64,000 nt of DNA from UBA1930 sp943368475 (GTDB lineage Bacteria; Bacteroidota; Bacteroidia; Chitinophagales; Chitinophagaceae): positions 1 through 64,000 of the forward strand of contig CALRLF020000013.1 of NCBI GenBank assembly GCA_943368475.1, given 5' to 3'. This document shows positions 25,827 through 33,722 of the stretch, one piece after another; within the stretch, counting starts at the first letter, position 1, and each line of letters begins with the position of its first letter. A model generated the notes under the pieces. It searched no databases and was not told the origin of the DNA. It saw only the letters and a list, made by a program, of their open reading frames with translations. A program made the position numbers and the translations under genes.

Positions 25827-26723
25827 TTATTCATTTTTATCGTCTTCCCATATAACCGAGCTAATTTTCCACCCATCATTTGTCTTTACATACTGAAATA
25901 ACTTATTGCCTTTCTCCTTAAAATAAGTTCCGTTAAAATATCCGTGCTTTTGAAAATTAGAATATCGTTGTGCAATATTATTAAGTATTCTAGTTTCTTC
26001 AAATATTTCATATTCTTCAAATTCAGTAAGCGTTCCATCTGATAATATTTTTTTCCTTGGCTCTATGAAAGTGTTTAGGTTATACACTTCTTCTTCATTA
26101 CTGCTTTTTTTTAATATTGTAGTTTCAGGCAAACAAATAGTATGAATTAAACTCCAATTTGGCTCTTGTTTATTACTATTTGTGAAAACGTTGAAAAATG
26201 ATTTAGTTAATTGGTCAATGTTATATTTATCGGCAGTAATAGAATATACCATCAATTGTTCCATATCGTTTTCAATTTCTTTGTAAAATTGTAAACCTAA
26301 TTTTTTCAAAAGTTTGATTGAGTTAGTATTTGTTGTTACTGTTGTTGCAAGAATATTTTTGTGATTGAAATGCTTTATTGCATCGTTTAAAACTGCATTT
26401 GAGGCTTCATAAGCAAATCCTTTATTGGTATATTTAGACAGAAAGGCAAAGCCAATGTCATAGTATTCTAAATAATCTTTTTTAATGAAAGTAATAATAC
26501 CAATTGCTAATTGTTGGTTTTTAGTTCTTACAACCCAAAAATTAGTTTTCGGATTAGTAATTATTTTATCGATGTATTCATTTGCTTCTGTAATGTTTCC
26601 AATATTTCTTTTTCCAATAAATTTTATCCATTCAGGTGTGTTTACTAATTCCAAAATAAATTCAGCGTCATTTGCATTTATTTCATTTAATACAAGTCGT
26701 TGTGTTTCGTAATTATTTTGCAT
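25827..26723 (-). CDS. GNAT acetyltransferase fused to an NTF2-like domain
   Basis: A 298-residue protein. Residues 1-165 are a RimJ/RimL-type GNAT (TQRLVLNEIN at the start, then YYDIGFAFLSKYTNKGFAYEA and NTNSIKLLKKLGLQF). Residues 170-298 look like an NTF2/DUF4440-type fold, ending in NDGWKISSVIWED, typical of that family. The fusion is in one frame with no sign of frameshift. Each half is common alone; the combination is less so. It is an orphan gene in the accessory patch. Acceptor substrate unknown. Confidence 0.82.
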   Translation of the reverse strand: MQNNYETQRLVLNEINANDAEFILELVNTPEWIKFIGKRNIGNITEANEYIDKIITNPKTNFWVVRTKNQQLAIGIITFIKKDYLEYYDIGFAFLSKYTNKGFAYEASNAVLNDAIKHFNHKNILATTVTTNTNSIKLLKKLGLQFYKEIENDMEQLMVYSITADKYNIDQLTKSFFNVFTNSNKQEPNWSLIHTICLPETTILKKSSNEEEVYNLNTFIEPRKKILSDGTLTEFEEYEIFEETRILNNIAQRYSNFQKHGYFNGTYFKEKGNKLFQYVKTNDGWKISSVIWEDDKNE

Positions 26724-26844
26724 TGTTGGTTATTTTGATTAAGTCTGTCAACATAAAATCTGCTTTGGCTTTCTTTATATTATTGTCCAAATGTCCGTTT
26801 AATTGCCTTTTCTTTTGTTGTTTTAAATAGTGTGTCTAATTCTC

Positions 26845-26992
26845 AGCAATGTCTCCTCTATAGCCCTGTGTAAAGCTAGGGACATTGCGTTTTCAATTAA
26901 CGCATCTTCCTTTGTCTAACACACATTTAGCCATGCAAAGAGCAGATGCTGGAAAGTTCTTCGGATTTATGTCTTGCTGGGAAGACATTGCT
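26845..26992. mobile_element. MITE-like element, copy 2 (about 148 bp)
   Basis: Terminal inverted repeats GCAATGTCTCC (26846-26856) and GAAGACATTGC (26981-26991). The body matches copy 1 at 22867-23009 through AGCTAGGGACATTGCG, TAACGCATCTTCCTTTG and CCATGCAAAGAG, with small gaps. It is non-coding. It lies in the 779-base gene-free region 26724-27502, which also holds the dyad at 27031 and the terminator at 27275. Confidence 0.65.
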
Positions 26993-27030
26993 TAGAAGAA
27001 AATTGATGCAATTGTGGCGTTATTGTAAAC

Positions 27031-27077
27031 GGCGAGTGCCACAAACCCAACGCTCATTGGCTAACACGACACTCGCC
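27031..27077. repeat. Nested GC-rich dyad
   Basis: GGCGAGTG (27031-27038) pairs exactly with CACTCGCC (27070-27077), and inside it CCAA and TTGG flank CGCTCA to form a second stem. The nested form resembles a cassette recombination site or a structured RNA. No gene adjoins it closely. Confidence 0.4.
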
Positions 27078-27274
27078 TGCGAATGAGGCGGTCGTTTCTT
27101 TTAGTAATTTCATTAAAGAGGAATAGCAACAAGGGCAAAGGGGGGAGTGAGAAAATACGGAGAAGTAATATAGAATTAGTTGGGGTTTATCTAATAAGTA
27201 AATGATACCAAACAAATAGGCTTTGATCACTTCTCTACTCGTATTGTGTTACAAGACTAAAGCTATCAAAAAAA

Positions 27275-27292
27275 GCGAAGCCTAGACTTCGC
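27275..27292 (-). terminator. Intrinsic terminator downstream of the SDR operon
   Basis: On the minus strand GCGAAG-TCTAGG-CTTCGC is followed by a run of seven T. It is about 210 bases past the SDR stop. Confidence 0.7.
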
Positions 27293-27502
27293 AGTAAAAT
27301 ATTGAAAGGAACAAATTGTAGGAGGATTTACAAGCTCTAAATTCTTTTATAGTATGATTAAAATTTAGACGAATTCTGAATTCTACAATAGTTAACTGCT
27401 TGAACTATTGATTGTTTTTTACAGTGATGAAGTAATCATAAAACGATTCAAAGGTTTAGCTTAGAATTTTATGCTAAAATTTCTGAATAAGCTGGATAAA
27501 AG

Positions 27503-28249
27503 TTAAACTCTACCGCCACCATTTACAATTACTTGTTGTCCATTTACCCATGCACCTTCTGGACCAGCTAAGAATGCAACCAAACCAGCAATGTCTTCTG
27601 GTTCGCCCATTCTTCCTAAGTTCATTGCTTGTCCTATTCTTTCTAATTCTTCTTTTGAGACCTCCTTTTCCATTAAAGGCGTTTTGGTTGGGCCAGGAAA
27701 AACACTGTTTACGGATATTTGTCGATGACCAAGTTCTTGTGCCAAAATTTCTGTAACCACTTTGCCTGCAGCCTTACTGGGTGCGTAAATACCAAGCCCT
27801 GCCGCTGGATAAAGAGAACTCGTTGAAGAAATTTGAATAATTCGTCCGCCATTTCTGACGTGTTTAGCAGCTTGTTGCAACACAAAATAGGTTCCCTTGT
27901 GGTTTACAGCATTGATTCTGTCGAAGTCTTCCTCTGTAACTTCAGCAATGGGAACACCCATTTTTGCGATTCCTGCGTTTGCTACAACGATATCAATTCC
28001 ACCGAACTTATCAATAACGGCATCATAAAGACCAATGATTTCTTTAACAACACCCACATTGGCTTCAAAAGCTTCGGCGGTACCGCCAGCTTCTGTTATT
28101 TCAGTCACAACTTTGTTGGCAAGTGCTGGATCTCCAATGTAATTAACGGCTATTGCTATATCGTCTTTTGCCAAACGAATGGCAATTGCACGACCAATAC
28201 CTGTTGCAGCTCCTGTTATTAAGGCTACTTTTGTTGATGAGCTTGTCAT
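27503..28249 (-). CDS. Short-chain dehydrogenase/reductase, FabG-like
   Basis: A 248-residue classical SDR. The cofactor motif TGAATGIGRAIA is at about residues 12-23, NAGIA at about 91, and the catalytic Ser-Tyr-Lys in ISSTSSLYPAAGLGIYAPSKAA at about 140-160. The C-terminal NGQQVIVNGGGRV is typical. It is the last gene of a three-gene minus-strand operon after an NTF2-like protein and an FMN reductase (14-base gap). Sequence resembles 3-oxoacyl reductases, but many such SDRs act on small ketones or quinones; the substrate is unknown. Confidence 0.9.
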   Translation of the reverse strand: MTSSSTKVALITGAATGIGRAIAIRLAKDDIAIAVNYIGDPALANKVVTEITEAGGTAEAFEANVGVVKEIIGLYDAVIDKFGGIDIVVANAGIAKMGVPIAEVTEEDFDRINAVNHKGTYFVLQQAAKHVRNGGRIIQISSTSSLYPAAGLGIYAPSKAAGKVVTEILAQELGHRQISVNSVFPGPTKTPLMEKEVSKEELERIGQAMNLGRMGEPEDIAGLVAFLAGPEGAWVNGQQVIVNGGGRV

Positions 28250-28263
28250 AATTCTTAACTATT

Positions 28264-28806
28264 TTAAGCTTCTAAATCAGCCTTTATTTTCTCAATTTTT
28301 GCCTTAAAGTCGGCATTGAATGCTGTATTTATAATACCACTTTCAATATTAAAATTTTGGTAAAAACTTGGTAAAGAAAATGATCCTATCACTTTTGCAC
28401 CATAGAATGGAAGTGTGGTTGTTGCCAAATTCAGTACTGATGCTCCACCTCTAGGACCTGGAGAAGTAGCCATGATGAAAGTGGGTTTATCACCCCAAAA
28501 TGCTTTACGTTCAGGAATTATGGATATATAATCGAAAATATTTTTGAAAGCAACCGTGTATGCTCCGTTGTTTTCAGCCAGGGAAATAAGAAGCAAATCA
28601 CTTTCGTCAATCTTTTTGGCAAAATCTGTTGCCAATTGTGGCAAGCCGTTTTTTGCTAATTTATCTACACTAAACAAAGGCATTTCGTAATCATTCAAAT
28701 CCAAAATCTCTACCGAATGCTCAGTGAAAAATGTAGTGGCGTAGGTTACTAATTGCTTGTTGATGGAAGCAAAACTGTTGCTGCCTGCGAATGCTAGTAT
28801 TTTCAT
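28264..28806 (-). CDS. NADPH-dependent FMN reductase family flavoprotein
   Basis: A 180-residue flavodoxin-fold protein. The phosphate-binding loop GSNSFASINKQL near the N-terminus binds FMN, and TSPGPRGGASVLN at about 112-124 is the second flavin loop of the SsuE/ChrR-type NAD(P)H:FMN/quinone reductases. NGAYTVAFKNIFDY is also family-typical. It lies between the NTF2-like gene (49-base gap) and the SDR gene (14-base gap). A role in reducing quinones or other electrophiles would fit the operon, but is inferred. Confidence 0.88.
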   Translation of the reverse strand: MKILAFAGSNSFASINKQLVTYATTFFTEHSVEILDLNDYEMPLFSVDKLAKNGLPQLATDFAKKIDESDLLLISLAENNGAYTVAFKNIFDYISIIPERKAFWGDKPTFIMATSPGPRGGASVLNLATTTLPFYGAKVIGSFSLPSFYQNFNIESGIINTAFNADFKAKIEKIKADLEA

Positions 28807-28855
28807 TATCTAAAATTTAGGTTTATTTGATAAGTATTAGCCAAATAATTTATTA

Positions 28856-29287
28856 TTAGGCAAAACTTCCACCGCTCATTGCTTTCTGAAAAGCCTGTGG
28901 ATTCCAGTATTCACGGTAGTTTGTTATTAGACCATCACGGAAAGTAACGAAAGTAGCATAGCTCATTTCATAAGGATTACCATTGCCAATTACAACACCC
29001 GATGCACTCCATTCTGCTATGGCAACATTGGCATCATCAGTTCCATAAATTTTTAAGGTTGGTAATGATTTTACATCAATAAAACTTGGGTAGTCTTTTA
29101 GATAAGCATATAGTGCTTCCTTGCCTTCAAATCTGTTTTGCATACCTTCTGGTGCAAAAGGGAATTCAGCCACTACATCATCAGCACAAAGCTCTGACCA
29201 GCCTTTCATGTCTTTGGCTAAAAAAGTATCTAGACTGTTGCGAAGAAGTTGAGTAACAGGTGTGTCTTTTAAATTTTGATTGCTCAT
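28856..29287 (-). CDS. SnoaL/NTF2-like protein
   Basis: A 143-residue single-domain protein with the SnoaL-like pattern: a helical start, CADDVVAEFPFAPEGM, then YREYWNPQAF at the C-terminus. Such alpha+beta cones bind or convert small hydrophobic molecules. It is the first gene of the three-gene operon and has a CATCGTA-N12-TACGATG dyad upstream. Specific function unknown. Confidence 0.85.
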   Translation of the reverse strand: MSNQNLKDTPVTQLLRNSLDTFLAKDMKGWSELCADDVVAEFPFAPEGMQNRFEGKEALYAYLKDYPSFIDVKSLPTLKIYGTDDANVAIAEWSASGVVIGNGNPYEMSYATFVTFRDGLITNYREYWNPQAFQKAMSGGSFA

Positions 29288-29336
29288 TTCTGTAATTTTT
29301 GGATGTGTTTTTTAATTTTTTAACAATGTAAAATTG

Positions 29337-29362
29337 CATCGTACAAGGGGTTAGCTACGATG
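29337..29362. promoter_or_regulatory. CATCGTA-N12-TACGATG dyad upstream of the NTF2/FMN/SDR operon
   Basis: Perfect 7-bp arms at 29337-29343 and 29356-29362, 50 bases before the operon start and after the terminator of the Crp/Fnr gene. A candidate binding site for that regulator (inference). Confidence 0.45.
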
Positions 29363-29375
29363 AGAAATGATAAAA

Positions 29376-29403
29376 AAAAGCGTTGATAAATATCAACGCT
29401 TTT
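29376..29403 (-). terminator. Intrinsic terminator of the first Crp/Fnr-type gene
   Basis: AAAAGCGTTGAT and ATCAACGCTTTT pair around a 4-base loop; on the minus strand T residues follow. It lies 28 bases after the stop at 29431. Confidence 0.85.
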
Positions 29404-29430
29404 AATAAAAATCAAAATATATGTGCTGGA

Positions 29431-30012
29431 TTACTTCATAGCCTGTTTCCTGATTCTGCTAAGTGTTTCTTTAGTAATGCCTAAATAAGAAGCAATGATA
29501 TGCTGCGGGAAACGCTGCGTAAACTGGGGATGATTTTCGGCAAATTCTTCGTACCGTTTTTCTGCCGTGTTGCTGATGGTAGAACTTAGCCTACGTTGAT
29601 TGGCAATGGCATTTCTTTCATCCATCAACCGTATCATTGTTACCAAGGCTGGAACACTTTCCATTAGATTAAGCATCTCGGCCCTTGTAATAATCAGCAT
29701 TTCAGTATCTTCCCAAGCATCGATATTATAAACAGAAGGTGTAAGCATAATAGAACTTTCACGATCACCAGCCCAATAGTTTTCAATATACAAATGCACA
29801 ATATGCTCTACACCCCTATCATCTACACTGTATTGTTTCATGGCACCTTTTACAATAAATCCTACGTACTTGCACACTTCCCCTTCCTGCAAGAAGTATT
29901 GCTTTTTCCGCAATTTCTTGGGCTGAAATGCCGCCAGTACCAACGCCTCCTCCTCTTTTGTAATGGGCGAATTATTATGCTGATTGATATAGTCGATAAG
30001 ATTTTTGTGCAT
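29431..30012 (-). CDS. Crp/Fnr-family transcriptional regulator (first of two)
   Basis: A 193-residue protein with a cNMP-binding-type beta roll (QEGEVCKYVGFIVKGAMKQY at about 40-60). The C-terminal HTH, about residues 160-190, reads QHIIASYLGITKETLSRIRKQ. No Cys cluster for an Fe-S centre is visible, so it is not a classical FNR oxygen sensor. It precedes the NTF2/FMN reductase/SDR operon and is separated from it by a terminator. The ligand is unknown. A second, related regulator lies at 31499. Confidence 0.9.
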   Translation of the reverse strand: MHKNLIDYINQHNNSPITKEEEALVLAAFQPKKLRKKQYFLQEGEVCKYVGFIVKGAMKQYSVDDRGVEHIVHLYIENYWAGDRESSIMLTPSVYNIDAWEDTEMLIITRAEMLNLMESVPALVTMIRLMDERNAIANQRRLSSTISNTAEKRYEEFAENHPQFTQRFPQHIIASYLGITKETLSRIRKQAMK

Positions 30013-30066
30013 TGATGTTGATTAATTATTTAAACCAACACAAAAATAACAGAATGCTTGTGAATG

Positions 30067-30528
30067 TTAGTTCATTGCATCGTTTATTACTTTACTATCT
30101 ACAAACTGTTCAAAGCTTACTATTTTTCCGTTATTCAATTTCCAAACATGAGCTACCCTTGCAGAAATAGCTTTTCCAGTTTTTTTGTAAGTGCCTGTGT
30201 AGCTTCCATAAGCCACTACTTTATCATCGCTCGCAACATAGTCTTCAGGAGTAAATTTATAATCAATCCATTCACTACCCAATCGGCTAAAAACATTTTT
30301 GGCAATACTTTCCAAACCGATGTAAGTGCCTGCATATGGAAAGCCTTTTGCCTCTGTCCATGCTATATTTTCAGCTACATACTTAGCCAAATTTTTACCG
30401 TTTTCTTCTGAAGTTTTTCCTTCGTAAGTGCTTTTAATAATTTCAAGATTTGTCATTTTCTTTTCGTTTAAAGAACAACTTGACAACACTAAAAGTATTG
30501 CCAAGTTGAAGATGAGTTGTTTTACCAT
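30067..30528 (-). CDS. NTF2/SnoaL-like lipoprotein
   Basis: A 153-residue protein with a lipoprotein signal: hydrophobic residues 5-15, lipobox LSSC with the acylated Cys near 18. The mature part is an NTF2-like fold (IIKSTYEGKTSEENGKNLAK, AHVWKLNNGKIVSFEQFVD). Its ATG overlaps the end of the upstream MBL gene by seven bases, so translation is coupled. Likely envelope-located partner of that hydrolase-like protein. Ligand unknown. Confidence 0.85.
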   Translation of the reverse strand: MVKQLIFNLAILLVLSSCSLNEKKMTNLEIIKSTYEGKTSEENGKNLAKYVAENIAWTEAKGFPYAGTYIGLESIAKNVFSRLGSEWIDYKFTPEDYVASDDKVVAYGSYTGTYKKTGKAISARVAHVWKLNNGKIVSFEQFVDSKVINDAMN

Positions 30529-31412
30529 TTCATTTCTCTTGTGTTCACTTTGGCTCCAATTTGCAAAGCGGTTTCAAAAGTAAGTGTTGGGTATTTTGAT
30601 TTCAATACCCCAATGAGGGTTTCCGAAGTCTTGCTAGTCTTCAATACTTCTTCATAAAACTGAATATAGCTTTTGGTATGTTGTACTGTTGAAATATCCA
30701 AAGCTGTGCCCGATTTTCCATGTGCAGGAATTACAATTTCTGGTTGTAGATTTTCAATTTTATTTAATACAGCAATCCATTGATTTCTTGCTTCTGTTGT
30801 TTGTGCATCTGCCATCCAAAGATGAAATGAAGTACCAAAAACATTGATCCCCCCAACAACAGCTTTTATAGATGGTATCCAAACAAAAGTTTTTGTTGGG
30901 AATTCTTCTAAGCCAATTATTTCTATCTTTTGTCCCTCTAAATCAATGCTATTACCTTTTAATACCTGTGGCAATACAATATTAGATGTAATTGCTTTTC
31001 CTAATCTTTCGCCCCAAACCTCTAATTTTTTTTGAGCGGTGGCTTTAATATGTTCCACTGTTGAGGAAGATGCATAAACAGTAACTTCTGGAAAATATTT
31101 TTTGAATATTTCTAAGCCGAAATAAAAATCAGGATCGCCATGAGAAACATAAATGGTGGTTAATTTTTTACTACTATTTTTAATTTCCTGTGCCACTTTT
31201 TCGGCATCTGCCAAAGTGAATTGTGCATCAATTAATACAACATCTGTTTTGCCACTTAAGAGTACTGATGCTACACCAAAACTATTTTCTGATGCGTTGT
31301 AAACTTGTACGTTTAAATTTCTTGTTTCAATTGTTTTGAAACTCTGAGCTAGTGCGTCCATTTTGAATAAAATTAAAATTGTTAAAAATACTGTTGAAAT
31401 AATTAGTTTCAT
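30522..31412 (-). CDS. Secreted MBL-fold protein with altered metal motif
   Basis: A 296-residue protein. The start is set at the ATG at 31412 because a signal peptide begins there (hydrophobic, cleaved after DALAQ, about residue 23); a longer reading to 31457 adds an unlikely leader. The fold matches metallo-beta-lactamase hydrolases (VVLIDAQFT, TIYVSHGDPDFYFG, VIPAHGKSG), but the canonical HxHxDH motif reads HGDPDF, so two of the metal His are lost. It may bind one metal or be non-hydrolytic. A perfect palindrome lies upstream at 31469, and the gene is coupled to the NTF2-like lipoprotein. Confidence 0.85.
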   Translation of the reverse strand: MKLIISTVFLTILILFKMDALAQSFKTIETRNLNVQVYNASENSFGVASVLLSGKTDVVLIDAQFTLADAEKVAQEIKNSSKKLTTIYVSHGDPDFYFGLEIFKKYFPEVTVYASSSTVEHIKATAQKKLEVWGERLGKAITSNIVLPQVLKGNSIDLEGQKIEIIGLEEFPTKTFVWIPSIKAVVGGINVFGTSFHLWMADAQTTEARNQWIAVLNKIENLQPEIVIPAHGKSGTALDISTVQHTKSYIQFYEEVLKTSKTSETLIGVLKSKYPTLTFETALQIGAKVNTREMKW

Positions 31413-31468
31413 TTTTGCCGTGTTTAAAATTGATAATGCAAAAATGCTATCAGTCAATGCTCAAAAAC

Positions 31469-31484
31469 ATTGAACAAGTTCAAT
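31469..31484. promoter_or_regulatory. 16-bp perfect palindrome ATTGAAC-N2-GTTCAAT
   Basis: Symmetric site 57-72 bases upstream of the MBL start and just after the stop of the second Crp/Fnr-type gene. The spacing and dyad form resemble Crp/Fnr-family operators, though the core is not TGTGA or TTGAT. Candidate site for the neighbouring regulator. Confidence 0.5.
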
Positions 31485-31498
31485 AAATGAATTTCAAC

Positions 31499-32080
31499 CT
31501 ATTTTTTACTGGAGATTTTTTTTCTTATTTTACTCAAAAATTCGTGGCTAATACCCAAATAGGCAGCAATTTGCAAATTGGTTAATCGCTGAAAAAGTTG
31601 AGGATATTTTTCAATAAAATCAATGTAGCGTTGATCAGCAGTTTTACTCAAATTATCTATCATCCTGCGTTGCAAAGCAATATGAGTTTTTTGAGTCATT
31701 ACCCTAAATAATTTTTCTATTTTCGGAATGTTGCTGTAAGCAAATTCTTTATCCTTTTTGGAAATCAACAATACTTCACTGTCTTCTAATGCTTCAATGT
31801 AAAGGTTAGAAGGTTTTTGATTTGTAAAACTGTCCATATCTGTAATCCACCAATTTTCAATGGCGAAATAAAGCACCTGCTCAAAACCATTGTGGTCTAA
31901 ATGAAACACACGGAAAAGTCCTTTGTTAACAAACCCTTCAAATTTGCAAACTTCACCCTCTCTCAATAAAAAGCTCTTCTTTTTGATGATTTTACTTTGA
32001 AACAAATTACAAAACGCTTCCATTTCTTTTTCAGTAAGAGAAATATGGTTGCTTATATTTTGTTTTAAAAGGGCTGTCAT
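31499..32080 (-). CDS. Crp/Fnr-family transcriptional regulator (second of two)
   Basis: A 193-residue paralogue of the protein at 29431, of equal length. The N-terminal beta roll has LREGEVCKFEGFVNKGLFRV; the C-terminal HTH has LQIAAYLGISHEFLSKIRKK. It precedes the MBL/NTF2-lipoprotein pair, matching the arrangement of the first regulator with its own operon. No metal-binding Cys cluster is visible. The signal is unknown. Confidence 0.9.
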   Translation of the reverse strand: MTALLKQNISNHISLTEKEMEAFCNLFQSKIIKKKSFLLREGEVCKFEGFVNKGLFRVFHLDHNGFEQVLYFAIENWWITDMDSFTNQKPSNLYIEALEDSEVLLISKKDKEFAYSNIPKIEKLFRVMTQKTHIALQRRMIDNLSKTADQRYIDFIEKYPQLFQRLTNLQIAAYLGISHEFLSKIRKKISSKK

Positions 32081-32180
32081 TTTTAATGCTTAGATGGTAC
32101 TTTTTATTCTATTTCAATTAGCAATAATCAGAATTTGATGGTAAGATTAAGGTATAAAAACTATAAAGTTTGGTATCTTA

Positions 32181-33428
32181 TTACAACACCAATGCTACGC
32201 CATTCACCAAAACATTTTCCAATTTAATATCGGTGTACTTGGTTTTAAAGTCAGCGGTTTCGGCTGTGGCTTTTACATTTTTAAAACTAATATTACTTAC
32301 TTGGTCAGCAGGATTGCCTTCCATATCTCCAAACTTTTTACAGGTAACATTGATATTGCTAAAGCTGATATTACGAACTATGCCATAAGGTTTTTCTGTG
32401 CTTCCATTCAAGTTAAAAAACTGTTTCCAAGGAGCCATGGATACTATTGTACCACATTTTCCAGTAATATTTTCAATGCTGATATTTTCAAAAACCTGAT
32501 AGGTATCTGGCCGCATTTTCAATCGTAAAATGGGTGTATTGCTTTCTACTTTACAATCTCGTAAGGTGATATTTTTTGCATGAATACTTTCACTGCCTAA
32601 AGTGAGTACTCCATGAGAATCTCCAAAGTTGCAATGTTCTACCAATATATCTTCTACAATACCATTTTCTGCACGTTGGTGTGCATCTGGGCCTTTGCCA
32701 CCTTTTATGCAAACAGCATCGTCATTTACCGAAATGTAACAATTACGAACTGTTACTTTTTTACACACATCAATATCAATACCATCAGTACTGGGTGCTG
32801 GAACTGGTTTGTAAGGGGAGCGTATATCACAATCTTCGATGGTTACATTATTGCATTGGTATAGATGGGTAGTCCAAAAACCTGCATTGTGTAAGCTCAC
32901 ATTTTTTATATTCACGTTGTTGCAGCCCCAAATAAAAACAAGCCGTGGACGATGCACTTCTAAATTGGTGGCTGATTTTTTGATGGCTTTCATAGAGTCA
33001 CGATAAGCCCCAAAATATTTCCAGAACTTCAATCCATTACCATCAATTTTTCCTGGCCCTGTAATGCTGAAACTATCTATATAATATGCATTGATGAGTG
33101 CTGCATAGTACAACTGACTTTGCCCTTCCATACGAGACGGAATGAGTGGATAATTATTAATATCGTCAGAGCCTTTTAATACTGCTCCTTCCATTAAAAC
33201 CAATTTTGTTTTAGGCTTGAAAAATAAGGCTCCTGTTAAAAAAACGCCTTTGGGAATGACTATTGTTCCTCCCCCATTTTCATGGGCTTTATCTATTATT
33301 TTTTGAATGGCAAGTGTGTTGGGTTTTATACTATCTGCCAAAACACCATAATTGGTAATGATGTATTGCTGGGATTGAGCAGTTAACGTAATTGATAGTA
33401 GTGCTAAACAAAAGAAGATTTTTTTCAT
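32181..33428 (-). CDS. GH28 polygalacturonase-family hydrolase
   Basis: A 415-residue protein; the start is the ATG at 33428, where a signal peptide (cleaved after TAQSQ, about residue 20) begins. The right-handed beta-helix of GH28 carries its catalytic acids: D205 in STDGIDID, D226/D227 in NDDAVC, then H262 in DSHGVLTLGSE and a basic RLK motif near 293. STDG and SHG replace the commoner NTDG and GHG. It likely acts in the periplasm on galacturonosyl ends of homogalacturonan or RG-I. It is downstream of CE12 and GH43 on the same strand, with a 294-base gap. A copy of its last 30 codons survives at 22769. Confidence 0.93.
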   Translation of the reverse strand: MKKIFFCLALLSITLTAQSQQYIITNYGVLADSIKPNTLAIQKIIDKAHENGGGTIVIPKGVFLTGALFFKPKTKLVLMEGAVLKGSDDINNYPLIPSRMEGQSQLYYAALINAYYIDSFSITGPGKIDGNGLKFWKYFGAYRDSMKAIKKSATNLEVHRPRLVFIWGCNNVNIKNVSLHNAGFWTTHLYQCNNVTIEDCDIRSPYKPVPAPSTDGIDIDVCKKVTVRNCYISVNDDAVCIKGGKGPDAHQRAENGIVEDILVEHCNFGDSHGVLTLGSESIHAKNITLRDCKVESNTPILRLKMRPDTYQVFENISIENITGKCGTIVSMAPWKQFFNLNGSTEKPYGIVRNISFSNINVTCKKFGDMEGNPADQVSNISFKNVKATAETADFKTKYTDIKLENVLVNGVALVL

Positions 33429-33510
33429 AAAAGTTGATTCGTTGGTAAATTTAGTTTTCAAGTTGAGATGATTGAAACTATTTATTAAAAAAATATTCTT
33501 GATTAACCGA

Positions 33511-33655
33511 CCTCGACAAGCTCAGGCTGACAATATTTATCAATTCAAGATTCTCAAAATTCAAATTTTGCCCTGTTGAACAAAGATTCTTTAGATTAAT
33601 GGCTGCATAGCTTTTTATTTTTTGTGTATGCTTCGACGTTGCTCAGCTTGACAAG
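33511..33655 (+). repeat. Two degenerate direct copies of a GACAAGCTCAGNCTGACA-like word
   Basis: CCTCGACAAGCTCAGGCTGACAA (33511-33533) and a diverged copy CTTCGACGTTGCTCAGCTTGACAAG (33631-33655) sit in the spacer between GH43 and GH28. Purpose unknown. The rest of the 294-base gap shows nothing clear. Confidence 0.35.
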
Positions 33656-33722
33656 TAAAAACTACTACAGAAGACGTGGACAGGTGCTGATATTTGTTCT
33701 ACTGATAACAGCCCATTGCCAG

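Noticed and set aside
24068..27130. Chromosomal integron with attC sites
   Set aside because: Spacers are palindromic, but I found no integrase and no convincing RYYYAAC/GTTRRRY pairs, so only cassette-like character is reported.
33511..33655. Insertion-sequence ends in the GH28-GH43 spacer
   Set aside because: The two short words are direct and degenerate, with no transposase or terminal inverted repeats.
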